Positions 44,605 through 54,959 of a stretch of DNA of 64,000 nt are shown in pieces (positions within the stretch are counted from its first letter, which is position 1; each line of letters opens with the position of its first letter). The stretch spans positions 18,716,488 to 18,780,487 of the forward strand of contig NC_044568.1 of the NCBI RefSeq assembly GCF_007565055.1, read 5' to 3'. The position numbers and the translations under genes are program-made. The notes below the pieces were generated by a model. It saw nothing but the letters and a program-made list of their open reading frames with translations. It did no database searches and was not told the DNA's origin. This DNA is from Rhinopithecus roxellana. Its lineage: Eukaryota > Chordata > Mammalia > Primates > Cercopithecidae.

Positions 44605-44834
44605 GTAAGTGTGGATCCTGTTCTAAGTGCACCTGTATTTTCCTCCAGAACTAAACCAAAAAAGTAAGGTGAACAAAATCGGTGCTCCTTTCAGTTTCTT
44701 TTTCAATTCTGCATGTTACTAGGGACTAAGACAACTGGTTAGCAAGCTATTTACAAGCCCCAATTTACGAAATAACGGAATTGCAAAGTCCAGAATAGAT
44801 GGGACGTGAGGACGGCCTTTTTACTTGGGCAACA

Positions 44835-44982
44835 CGCAGTATGGTGGAGAGATCAGTTGTTAAACCGCCCCTATTCAAATCCCAGCCCTACCAGTGACTA
44901 GCGGTCACCCTGTAGGCTCTGTCTCTCAGATCTTCAGTTTCTTGATGGGTAAAATGGGAACTACAAGTAGCACCTTTTTCTT

Positions 44983-45015
<33 letters not shown>

Positions 45016-45390
45016 AGTCAAGGTCTCACTCTGTCGCCTATGCTGGAGTGCAGTGCTAACTGCAGCCTCCGCTTCCCTGGCTCAGAGGATCCTCCCACCT
45101 CAGCCTACTAAGTAGCTGGGACCACAGCCAGGCATCACCACGCCCGCCTAATTTTTTAAGTTTTCGTAGAGACAGGATCTCTCTGTGTTGCCCAGGCTGG
45201 TCTTGAAATCCTGGACTCAAGCGACCCTCCCTCCTCGGCTTCCCACAGTGCTGGGATTAGAGGCATGAGCCACGGTGCCGGCCAGGAGCACCTATTTCAT
45301 AGGCCCATAGGGAAGATTAAATGAAGGGGCTGTGTTCTCCAAGGTGCTTGGCACGTATGGGAGCTCTGTGGAAACATTAGTTATGCTGTA
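44835..45390 (+). repeat. MIR element split by an Alu
   Basis: 'tcagtttcttgatgggtaaa' before and 'ataggcccatagggaagatt' plus 'ggtgcttggcac' after the Alu are consecutive MIR blocks. 'agcacct' is duplicated at the insertion. Confidence 0.75.
44984..45284 (-). repeat. Alu inserted in MIR
   Basis: Antisense, J-like, diverged. Confidence 0.88.
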
Positions 45391-45554
45391 ACTGGACCTT
45401 CAGCGTTCTCTAGGCAGCCAGATTTCCGGCTCCACCCACAACTAGTCACGTCATTGGATGAGGGGTGAGCGCCTGATAAAAACAGCCCATGTATGGGCTG
45501 ATCTGCCTTCGTGAAAAGGTGATCCAAGGGTTTCCATATTTGCCTCACTGAAAG

Positions 45555-45710
45555 AAGTATCTGCTAAAATGGACGAAATTCAGAGTCCTGGACCCCATCC
45601 ATCATCACCTATTGAACTATTCTAGATGAGAGGGGACTAGGCATTGGTATTTTTTTTATTTTGGGCCCTTACAATACTCATCATTGGGAAAATTTGAAAA
45701 ACGTCAACCT
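45555..45710. mobile_element. hAT/MER5-like relic
   Basis: 'tcctggaccccatcc' and 'gggcattggtat'-like order suggest a small hAT element. Tentative. Confidence 0.35.
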
Positions 45711-45784
45711 AAGCAGTCAAGCTCGCACTCAGGAATGTTTCCCCTAGGCTGAGGGGCAGTGGTGCTCACAGGTGCCGTCAGCGC

Positions 45785-45866
45785 AGTCCAGCCTCAAACT
45801 CCTGGGCTCAAGTGGTCCTCCTGCCTGAGGAGCTGAGATTACAGGCATGCACCACCATGCTCAGCT
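45785..45866 (-). repeat. Alu fragment
   Basis: Short antisense piece from 'cctcaaactcctgggctc' to 'caccaccatgctcagcta'. Confidence 0.7.
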
Positions 45867-46051
45867 ATCAAGGGAATTTAAAGTACAAAATATTAATATG
45901 ACTAAGCAGGCAGTTGGCCTTGGAAACAGAATCTGAAAATACACTAAGGTAAAAGCAAACTGAATTTCGACACAAGTAGAACCTATATGATAGAGAAAAG
46001 AAATGCAGAGTAAAGGGAAAGAAGCCAGGAAATGCATTATTAGAAAATCTT

Positions 46052-46183
46052 GGCCGGGTGGTGGCTCATGCCTGTAATCCCAGCACTTTGGGAGGCCAAG
46101 GCAGGCGAATCATGAGGTCAGGAGTTCGAGACCAGTCTGGCCAATATGGTGAAGCCCCGTCTCTACTTAAAAAATGCAAAATT
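46052..46183 (+). repeat. Alu (left half, hit twice by younger Alus)
   Basis: Stops in the middle A-rich region at 'atgcaaaatt'. Confidence 0.9.
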
Positions 46184-46184
46184 G

Positions 46185-46463
46185 GGCCGGGCGCGGTGGC
46201 TCAAGCCTGTAATCCCAGCACTTTGGGAGGCCGAGACGGGCGGATCACGAGGTCGGGAGATCGAGACCATCCTGGCTAACACGGTGAAACCCCGTCTCTA
46301 CTAAAAATACAAAAACTAGCCGGGCGAAGTGGCGGGCGCCTGTAGTCCCAGCTACTCGGGAGGCTGAGGCAGGAGAATGGCGTAAACCCGGGAGGCGGAG
46401 CTTGCAGTGAGCTGAGATCCGGCCACTGCACTCCAGCCCCGGCGACAGAGTGAGACTCTGCCT

Positions 46464-46518
<55 letters not shown>
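46185..46518 (+). repeat. AluY, Old World monkey type, first insertion
   Basis: Near-consensus with an A tail of about 56 bp, the longest A run in the window. Confidence 0.95.
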
Positions 46519-46521
<3 letters not shown>

Positions 46522-46528
46522 CAAAATT

Positions 46529-46837
46529 GGCCGGGCGCGGTGGCTCAAGCCTGTAATCCCAGCACTTTGGGAGGCCGAGACGGGCGGATCACGAGGTCAG
46601 GAGATCGAGACCATCCTGGCTAACATGGTGAAACCCCGCCTCTACTAAAAATACAAAAAACTAGCCGGGCGAGGTGGCGGGCGCCTGTAGTCCCAGCTGC
46701 TCCGGAGGCTGAGGCAGGAGAATGGCGTAAACCCGGGAGGCGGAGCTTGCAGTGAGCTGAGATCCAGCCACTGCACTCCAGCCTGGGCGACAGAGCAAGA
46801 CTCCGTTTCAAAAAAAAAAAAAAGAAAAGAAAAAAAA
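46529..46837 (+). repeat. AluY, Old World monkey type, second insertion
   Basis: Near-consensus. The third 'atgcaaaatt' follows at 46,838. Confidence 0.95.
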
Positions 46838-46847
46838 ATGCAAAATT

Positions 46848-47013
46848 AGCTGGGCGTGGTGGCGCACGCCTGTAGTCCCAGCTGCTCGGGAGGCTGAGGC
46901 AGAAGAATCTCTTGAACTCAGGAGGCGGAGGTTGCAATGAGCCGAGATCGCGCCACTGCACTCCAGCCTGGGCGACAGAATGAGACCTCGTCTCAAAAAA
47001 AAAAAAAAAAAAA
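46848..47013 (+). repeat. Alu (right half of the 46,052 copy)
   Basis: Continues with 'agctgggcgtggtggcg'. Confidence 0.9.
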
Positions 47014-47023
47014 ATCTTTCAGG

Positions 47024-47080
47024 CAGGGTGCGGTAGCTCACGCCTGTAATCCCAGGACTTTGGGAGACCGAGGTGGATTG
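47024..47080 (+). repeat. Alu head only
   Basis: First 57 bp of an Alu, cut after 'gagaccgaggtgga'. Confidence 0.8.
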
Positions 47081-47764
47081 TGGGAAGGTAGAGGATGGTC
47101 AGACTTGCATGAAAGGTTGGCTCTGAGATGATGAACGCACAGGAACAGCGGTGCGGATGGAGTAGAGAGCCACGGTTGGACCGAAGACAGTCGGTAAGGT
47201 TTTATGGGCTGTAAAAGAAGGGTTCAGGGTGAGGTTAGCATTGCCTGGAAGACAGCTTTAAGGAAGGGGCGGTTTGGGTGAAAAAAGAGTTGAGTTTTGT
47301 GCACTTAAAGTCTGAGATGTTCTTTGGGCCTCCCTGCGTGGGTGATGGGTACAGGGCACGAGGGGAGCAGCACCAGAAACCAGAGCCACAGCCAGACGGA
47401 AGTAGGAGCAGGGAGGCCACTGGGGTGCAGCCGTAAATCCAGTAATCCCAGTAAACCCCTGGCCTAATAGCAGCAGGGCACCAGTGAAGGTTTCCAACGC
47501 GAGGCCTAAAGATCAGATTCCTATTTTACAACGTCACCCTGGAAACCGCGTGAAGGGAGAAAGGCCAGGTGGGAAGCTGTCATAGTAGTTTGAGTAGAAA
47601 CAGAGCAACGGGAGGATGCAGAGAGGCCGGGGAGGGCCAGGCGGCCAGCACAACCCCAAGGGGCCATGGGGACAGCTGCTGGAGAGCCAGCACTGCCACA
47701 GCCTCCAAACTGGAAATTAAATTTTGATGGGACATTTCATTAAGGGCAATTAATTTTTAAAACA
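47081..47764. other. Old repeat-like DNA
   Basis: 'ggttttatgggctgtaaaag' and 'gatcagattcctattttaca' resemble an ancient interspersed repeat; family not assigned. Confidence 0.3.
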
Positions 47765-47922
47765 TTCTGTGGGCCAGAGAAAACCCCAGATCTACAAAAC
47801 CCTGATCTGTAGCCCCGATGGGGCATCCTCAAATAGTTGGCCTGGGATGCTTGTGTTCTTTAAGGCGGTCCCGTGGGCCCACCCTGGAGACTCTGATTCA
47901 GTAGATCTGGAGTGAGATTGAG
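47765..47922. mobile_element. MER5/MER20-type hAT relic
   Basis: 'gtgggcccaccctggagac' and 'tctgattcagtagatctgg' are recognisable. Confidence 0.6.
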
Positions 47923-47934
47923 AAGTGTGCACCC

Positions 47935-48188
47935 AACTGGGCACAGTGGCTCACGCCTGTAATCCCAGCACTTTGGGAAGTCGAGGCGAGTGGATGACCT
48001 TAGGTCAGCAGTTCGAGGCCAGCCTGCTGACATGGTGAAACTGTCTCTACTAAAAATATAAAAATTAGCTGGGCATGGTGGCGGGCGCCTGTAATCCCAG
48101 CTATTCGGGAGGCTGAGGCAGGAGACTCGCTTGAACCTGGGAGGCTGAGGCCTGGGCAACAAGAGCAAAACTCGGTCTCAACAAAAAA
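47935..48188 (+). repeat. Alu with right-arm deletion
   Basis: 'ggaggctgaggcctgggcaa' marks the deletion. First of a pair sharing target copies. Confidence 0.88.
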
Positions 48189-48198
48189 GGGTGCACCT

Positions 48199-48499
48199 GG
48201 CCAGGCGTGGTGGCTCAAGCTTGTAATCCCAGCACTTTGGGAGGCTGAGGTGGGCGGATCACGAGGTCAGGAGATCGAGACCATCCTGGCTAACACGGTG
48301 AAACTCCGTCTCCACTAAAAATACAAAAAAATTAGCTGGGCGTGGTGGCGGGCGCCTGTAGTCCCAGCTACTCGGGAGGCTGAGGCAGGAGAATGGCATG
48401 AACCCGGGAGGTGGAGCTTGCAGTAAGCCAAGATCATGCCACTGCACTCCAGCTTGGGCAACAGAGCGAGACTCCGTCTCAAAAAAAAAAAAAAAAAAA
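48199..48499 (+). repeat. Alu (Y-like), second of a pair
   Basis: Full-length. 'gtgtgcaccc' repeats before, between (diverged) and after the pair. Confidence 0.9.
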
Positions 48500-48509
48500 G
48501 TGTGCACCC

Positions 48510-49532
48510 AAGGTGGTCCGGGTGCCATCTAGGAAAAACACTCCTGGAGTCATCTTCCATCTCCAGAGCATCCCAGCCTCCCCAGTAAGGCCCGGTCCTT
48601 ACAGTGCCCATTCCAGGATGCCTCCATTGCTGCTCTGCAACTGTGTTTACTATAACTCACCCCGCCCCACCCTGAGCTCTTGAACTCATTCAGCAGACAT
48701 TGATTCGGAGCCTGCCACTTACCACTTACTGACCTAAGAGCTGTGGATTGAGCTGTGAACCCAACTAAGTCCCTGACAAAGGTTCTTACATTCTCGGGTG
48801 TCTCTCTTCCCTGAAACAAAGAAGCTAATTGTTCATTGAACATCAGCCACATGTGGCTCCAGGAAAGGCCCAGTTTGGGTAGCCAAACACTCAGGGCACT
48901 GCCTCTGACGATGCTCTCCCAGACGTGGTGGTCCATGAGGAAGAGCCCAGCGCCAGGCTCTCCCAGATGTGGGACAGCCGCCCTTCTGGTAAGGGGTGTG
49001 CAGACTTCATTTTGCGCCTAAGGAAAGGCTTGCAAGGTTACTCCACAGTCCTGCTCCTGCATGACACCCCACTGTCTGCTGTGGACCCACCAGCAACTGC
49101 ATGCACAGTGGGACCCTCTGCCTCTTCCTTACAGATGGGCCAGAGGTCACTGTGAAGGGAGGCAGCCCAGCCACCTGCATTCTTTCTGCTCCCTCCTCTC
49201 CATAAGTGGCAGAAATAGGCGGAGCAGGCCCACCTCTGGCCTTTCCCCTCTGCCTCCTCCCCCGGGACCTGTGGTGAGAACTGACAGCTCAGTTTGAGTC
49301 TGGCAGGCCTGGCCTAAGCCCTGTGGTCAGCCCCAGCTTCCAGCATTCCTAGCATTAGGATTTGGAACCCAGGCTCATTTCAAAGTACATTTTGATGTGT
49401 GTTGTTTCCCAGTTACCATAACTGTGGGGTATCACCTTCCAGAACTCAAAAGCAGGGGGAGCTGAGGGATGAAACAATATCAGATATTCTGGGAGCCCCT
49501 GACCTCAGCGTCCCTAAAGCTACACCCCAGTT
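48510..49532. other. Mostly unassigned; L2 piece near 48.7 kb
   Basis: 'gaactcattcagcagacatt' at about 48,685 starts an L2-like 3' block of about 115 bp. No gene recognised in the rest. Confidence 0.4.
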
Positions 49533-49590
49533 TTTTGTTTTGTTTTGTTTTGTTTTGTTTTGTTTTGTTTTGTTTTGTTTTGTTTTGTTC
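49533..49590. repeat. (TTTTG)n microsatellite
   Basis: About 11 pure pentamers forming the tail of the following antisense Alu. Likely polymorphic in length. Confidence 0.93.
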
Positions 49591-49872
49591 TGAGACAGAG
49601 TCTCGCTCTGTGGCCTGGGCTGGAGTGCAGTGGCATGATCTCGGCTCGCTGCAACCTCCACCTCCTGGGTTCAAAAAATCCTACCTCAGCTGCCCAAGTA
49701 GCTGGGATTACAGGCATGCGCCAGCACACCCAGCTCATTTTTGTATTTTGAGTAGTGATGGGGTTTCACCATATTGGCCAGGCTGGTCTCCAATTCCTGA
49801 CCTCAGGTGATCCACCCACCTCTGCCTCCCAAAAGTGCTGGGATTATAGGCATTAACCCAGGCCCACCTGGC
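49591..49872 (-). repeat. Alu
   Basis: Antisense full-length, S-like. Confidence 0.88.
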
Positions 49873-50082
49873 CAATTTTTAAAATTCTAAATCCCATATT
49901 TCGTCAGCAGCCCTATCAATTGCAGTGTCTATTGCCAAATACTATTTTCTGTTCTATTTTATCCCCAATTTTTATTGTGGTAAAATACACATAACATGAA
50001 ATATACCATCTTTTTTTGTTTTTCTTTTTTTTTTTTTTTTTTTTTAGAGACGGGGTCTCACTCTGTCCCCCCATTCTGGAGT

Positions 50083-50140
50083 GCTCGCCGAGCGTTCCAG
50101 AAACCAGAAATGCATGCTGGTCTCCGGAAGGCTGCTGAGA
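50083..50140. repeat. 58-bp unit, copy 1
   Basis: Matches 55,093-55,150 at 55 of 58 positions. Two of the three differences are CpG here and CpA or TpG in the other copy. Confidence 0.92.
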
Positions 50141-50152
50141 TGGTTTGACATT

Positions 50153-50182
50153 CCCTGAGATGTAGTGCAGCACATCTCAGGG
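50153..50182. other. Perfect 11-bp hairpin inside the insertion
   Basis: 'ccctgagatgt', an 8-base loop 'agtgcagc', then 'acatctcaggg'. Confidence 0.9.
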
Positions 50183-50489
50183 GATGTGACCAAGACTCAC
50201 TGTAACCTTAAATTCCTGGGCTCAAGGGATCCTCCCAGCTCAGCCTCCTGAGTAGCTGGGACCACAGGTGTGAGTCACTACACCTAGCTAATTAAAATTT
50301 TTTTTTTTTAGAGACTGGGGTCTCATTATGTTGTAAGGCTTCTCTCGAACTCCTGGCCTCAAGCAGTCCCCCAACCTTGGCCTCCCAACGTGCTGGGCTC
50401 ATAGGTGTGAGTCACCGTGCCCAGCATCATAACATCATGTTGTAAACCTCAAATGTATATAAAAGTATTGAAAAAAGGTAAAAAGCTAG

Positions 50490-50744
50490 ACTTTTTTTTT
50501 TTTGAGATGGAGTCTCGCTCTGTTGCCAGGCTGCAGTGCAGTGGTTCAAGCAATTTTCCTGCCTCAGCCTCCCTAGTAGCTGGCACTACAGGCATGCACC
50601 ACCATGCCCAGCTAATTTTTTGTGTTTTAGTAGAGACAGGGTTTCACCATGTTGGCCAGGATGGTCTCGATCTCCTGACCTCATGATCCGCCCACCTCAG
50701 CCTCCTAAAGTGCTGGGATTACAGGCATGAGCCACCGTGCCTGG
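50490..50744 (-). repeat. Alu with internal deletion
   Basis: Antisense; about 45 bp lost after 'gcagtgcagtgg'. Confidence 0.87.
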
Positions 50745-51051
50745 GCTTTTTTTTTTTTTTTTTTTTAATTTGAGACAGTCTCACTCTGTCGCCCAGGCTG
50801 GAGTGCAGTGGCTTGATCTCGGCTTGCCGCAACCTCTGCCTCCCGGGGTCAAGTGATCCTCCCGCCTCAGCTGCCTCAGTAGCTGGGATTACAGGTGCCC
50901 ATCACCATGCCCAGCTAATTTTTGTATTTTGAGTAGAGACTGGGTTTCTCCATGTTAGTCAGGTTAGCCTTGAACTCCCGACCTCAGGTGATCTACTGGC
51001 CTCAGCCTCCCAAAGTGCTAGGATTACAAGCATGAGCCACCGCAGCCAACC
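50745..51051 (-). repeat. Alu
   Basis: Antisense; tail abuts the head of the previous one. Confidence 0.88.
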
Positions 51052-51071
51052 TACTTTTAAAAAGTCATATT

Positions 51072-51362
51072 CGGACTGGGTGCAGTGACTTATGCCTGTA
51101 ATCCCAGCACTCTGGGAGGGCGAGGCGGGCAGATGACCTGAGGTCAGGAGTTCAAGGCCAGCCTGGCCAACATGGTGAAACCCTTTCTCTACTCAAAACA
51201 CAAAAATTAGCTGGACATGGTGGCACATGCCTGTAATCCCAGCTACTCAGGAGGCTGAGGTGGGAGAATTGTTTGAACCCGGGAGGCGAAGGTTGCAGTG
51301 AGCTGAGATCGCGCCACTGCACTCCAGTCTGGGTGACAATAGCAAAACTCCATCTCAAAAAA
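51072..51362 (+). repeat. Alu
   Basis: Full-length sense copy. Confidence 0.9.
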
Positions 51363-51367
51363 ATAAA

Positions 51368-51661
51368 GGCCGGGCGCGGCGGCTCACACCTGTAATCCCA
51401 GCATTTTGGTACGCCGAGGCGGGTGGATCACCTGAGGTCAGGAGTTCTAGGCCAGCCTGGCCAACATGGTAAAACCGTCTCCACTAAAAATACAAAAATT
51501 AGCCGGGCGTGATGGCAGGCGCCTGTAATCCCATCTGCTTGGGGAGCTGAGGCAGGAGAATCGCTTGAACCTGGGAGGCGGAGGTTTCAGTGAGCCGAAA
51601 TCTCACCACTGCACTCCAGCCTGGGTGAGAGAGCAAGACTCTGTCTCAAAAAGAAAAAAAA
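51368..51661 (+). repeat. Alu
   Basis: Full-length sense copy, tail-to-head with the previous one. Confidence 0.9.
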
Positions 51662-51769
51662 AAAAGTAAACAGCTAGACTTTTAGAAAGTCATATTACCT
51701 GGAGAGAGAATTTTCATTCTTCCTTTCCAATTTACATGTCTTTTATTGCTTTTCTTCTCTTTTTGTTTT

Positions 51770-51890
51770 CCAGAGATTAGTGTTCACTCTGTTGCCCAGG
51801 CTGGTCTTAAACTCCTAGGCTCGAAGGAGCCTCCTGCCTTAGCCTCCCGAGTAGCCAAGACCACAGGCGAGCCCCCCACAGCCTGCACTT
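51770..51890 (-). repeat. Alu fragment (J-like)
   Basis: Antisense, strongly diverged. Confidence 0.6.
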
Positions 51891-51914
51891 TTTATTTCCC
51901 TTAGTTTTCATTTT

Positions 51915-52052
51915 TACTTTTTTAGAGACAGGGTCTTACTCTGTCACCCAGGCTGGAGCTCACTGCAGCCTCAAACTCCTGGGCTCACTCAACCCTCCCG
52001 CCTCAGCCTCCCAAAGTATTAAGATCACAGGCATAAGCTGCCACGTGCAGCC
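51915..52052 (-). repeat. Alu monomer fragment
   Basis: Antisense with a deletion after 'ggctggagct'. Confidence 0.65.
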
Positions 52053-52214
52053 TGTACCTTTTACTTCTTTTTATTGCCTAATTATAGCCCTATCCGTTTT
52101 GGTTTCATTTTAAAGTCTAAGTATATGATAGTTTTTTTCTCATTATATCACAAATTATATACTTATAATCCAACTGGGAAGGTTGGGAGTACAAAAAAAA
52201 AAAAAAAGAGAAAG

Positions 52215-52394
52215 TCGCCGGGCACGGTGGCTCACGCCTGTAATCTTAGCACTTTGGGAGGCCGAGGTGGGTGGATCACCTGAGGTCAGGAGTTCAAGAG
52301 CAGCCTGGTCAACATGGAGAAACCCAGGAGACGGTGGTTGCAGTGAGCCTAGATTGCACCCCTGCTGAGCGAGACTCCATCTCAAAAAAAAAAA
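52215..52394 (+). repeat. Alu with large internal deletion
   Basis: 'catggagaaa' joined directly to 'cccaggagacggtggttgca'. Confidence 0.85.
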
Positions 52395-52959
52395 GAAAAC
52401 TTCTCAGGACTTTTCCTAGTAAGGCTGTCATAATACTGCCTGATGTGTTTTATGTAACGAATTGCAGACTGCAGAAAGCAGGGACTTAGTTGGGAAAATT
52501 AATCGTGCACTCATTCAGCAAAGGTTCCAGTGCTTGCTGGGTGGAGACACGGTGCTAAGCACTGCCGCAATAGCAGGGAGGAAACCGAACGCATCTCAAA
52601 TGCTATCCCAGCAAGGACTCCAGTCTCTACTCCTGTGTGTGGTTGTATCCAGTGCATGACACAATACTCTCTCCAGCTGTTCCTTGGATTTGGGAAGCAG
52701 CGGAAGATTTATGGGCCATGGAGGCTCCGTCCATCCCTGGAAATCAGCCCTTGGGAATTCAGCTGAGTTATGTGGTTAAAGCCGTCATGACAGCCATCCC
52801 CTGGCTGGGCCAGTTCTGGGAATAACTACAATGCTTATACTACAGGATAGCCAATTCAGAACTTCTTACTAGTGCTGAATTCAGTAAAGGTTTAATAACA
52901 CATTTCTCAAATCCTCAACAGTACTTTAGGACGTCTCAGCTAGAGAAGGCTTGCAAGGG
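52395..52959. other. Mostly unassigned; L2-like piece
   Basis: 'gcactcattcagcaaagg' to 'ggtgctaagcactg' (about 52,508-52,570) is L2-like. No gene recognised. Confidence 0.4.
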
Positions 52960-52993
52960 ATGATGATGATGATTATTATTATTATTATTATTG
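52960..52993. repeat. (GAT)n(TAT)n microsatellite in an Alu tail
   Basis: Three GAT-type and about seven TTA units before an antisense Alu. Confidence 0.9.
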
Positions 52994-53262
52994 AGACAGA
53001 GTCTCGCTCTGTCGCCCCAGGCTGGAGTGCAGTGGCACGATATCGGCTCTCTACAACCTCCACCTCCCGTGTTCAACTGATTCTCCTGCCTCAGCCTCCC
53101 GAGTAGCTGCGATTACAGGCATGTGCCATCACGCCAGGCTAATTTTCCTATTTTTAGTAGAGATGAGGTTTCACCATGTTGGCCAGGTTGGTCTTGAACT
53201 CCTGACCTTGGGTGATCCACCCGCCTCAGCCTCCTAAAGTGCTGGGATTACAGGCGTGAGCC
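52994..53262 (-). repeat. Alu
   Basis: Antisense; head slightly truncated. Confidence 0.88.
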
Positions 53263-53326
53263 ATGAGTCTCATATGACAAGTTCCCTTTTAAAATGTGTA
53301 AAACTCACAGATACCTTTGTCTGGAA

Positions 53327-53625
53327 AAATTGTTTTTTTGTTTTTTGAAACAGGGTTTCTATCACCTAGGCTGGGGTACAGTGGCAAAATCAAGGCTCAC
53401 TACAGCCTTGATCTCCCAGGCTCAAGCAATCCTCCCACCTCAGCCTCTGGAATAGCTGGGACTAGATCTATATGCCACCACCCCCAGCTATTTTTTTTTT
53501 TCTTTTTTTTGTAGAGACAGGGTCTCACCATGTTGCCCAGGCTGGTCTCGAACTCCTGGGCTCAAGCAATCCTGCCTTTGCCTCCCAAACTGCTGGGTTA
53601 ACAGGCATAAGCCACTGCACCCAGC
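53327..53625 (-). repeat. Alu (J-like)
   Basis: Antisense, diverged. Confidence 0.85.
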
Positions 53626-53702
53626 CAGAAGATGGTATTAATAACATTTCCAGGTAATGTTTCCAAAATTTAACAGGTAATGTTTCATATGTTAAGAAGC
53701 AG

Positions 53703-53935
53703 GAATCACTTTGGGAGACTGAGGTGGCAGGATTGTTTGAGGCGAGGAGGGCAACACTGCCAGTGCCCAGGCAACATAGCAAGACCTCAACGCTACCAAA
53801 AGTAAAAACTCAGCTGGATGTGAGGCTTGCTTGAGCCCAGGAGGGCAACACTGCAGTGAGCCATGATCATGCCACAGTCCTCCGACCTGGGAACAGAGCA
53901 AGACTCCGTCTTAGACAAACAAAACAAAACAACAC
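53703..53935 (+). repeat. Alu (J-like), deleted
   Basis: 5' end and part of the right arm missing; 'gaggagggcaacactgc' appears twice. Confidence 0.75.
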
Positions 53936-53939
53936 AGAG

Positions 53940-54235
53940 GCCGGGCGCGGTGGCTCACGCCTGTAATCCCAGCACTTTGGGAGGCCGAGACGGGCAGATC
54001 ACGAGGTCAGGAGATCAAGACCATCCTGGCTAACATGGTGAAACCCCGTCTCTACTAAAAATACAAAAAATTAACCGGGCATGGTGGCGGGCACCTGTAG
54101 TCCCAGCTACTCAGGAGGCTGAGGCAGGAGAATGGCATGAACCTGGGAGGCAGAGCTTGCAGTGAGCCGAGATTGTGCCACTGCACTCCAGCCTGGGCAA
54201 CAAAGCGAGACTCCATCTCAAAAAAGAAAAAAAAA
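53940..54235 (+). repeat. AluY-like
   Basis: Near-consensus. Confidence 0.9.
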
Positions 54236-54670
54236 ACAGAGAGGGCATAGGTGCTCAGTGTCATATAAATTAATACATTTTATTACTGAAACCCAGTTTT
54301 ACTCTGCCAACTTTAAATTTTTTTCAGAAACATTAAAGAATATATTTTGAGTTAAATATAGAAATGCTACTGGCTGTTCCAGAGTTTTAGTTTTAAATGA
54401 CTGTCAGTCATTCCTCAGTGGTCCCGTGCACCGTCTCCACGCTGCAGGGAGGCCGGCTCCTCTGTGCCCTGTGAAGTAATGGTGTTGTCTTAGCCCAGAT
54501 CCTCCTGGACAAGTGCTTCGGTTCTTCCGTTTACTGGTAGTGTTGCAAACATAGTCTATGGAGTTTGTTCTATTTTGTCTGTTCTGTTTATGAAACTATA
54601 ACTTCATATAGGACTGCCTTAGGGCCAGAGTAAACTGTCAAGCTAAGTAAAACATAAAACAGTAGGGACA
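54236..54670. other. No recognised feature
   Basis: Unique DNA. Confidence 0.35.
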
Positions 54671-54955
54671 GGCCGGGCGTGGTGGCTCCCAGCACTCTGG
54701 GAGGCTAAGGTGGGCGGATCATGAGGTCAGGAGATCACGACCATTCTCACTAACACAGTGAAAACCCATCTCTACTAAAAATACAGAAAATTAGCCAGGC
54801 GTGGTGGCGGGCGCATGTAGTCCCAGCTACTTGGGAGGCTGAGGTTGGAGAATCACTTGAACCCACAAGGCGGAGGTTGCCATGAGCCGAGATCGCGCCA
54901 CTGCACTCCAGCCTGGGCGACAGAACGAGACTCTGTCTCAAAATAAAAAAGTAAA
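54671..54955 (+). repeat. Alu
   Basis: Lacks 'cacgcctgtaatc' in the head. Confidence 0.88.
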
Positions 54956-54959
54956 AAAA

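Larger units (their letters stand above)
50020..50425 (-). repeat. Alu (J-like) carrying a foreign insertion
   Basis: Antisense Alu broken after 'ggagtgc' (50,084). Alu sequence resumes near 50,190 ('aagactcactgtaacc'). Confidence 0.8.
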
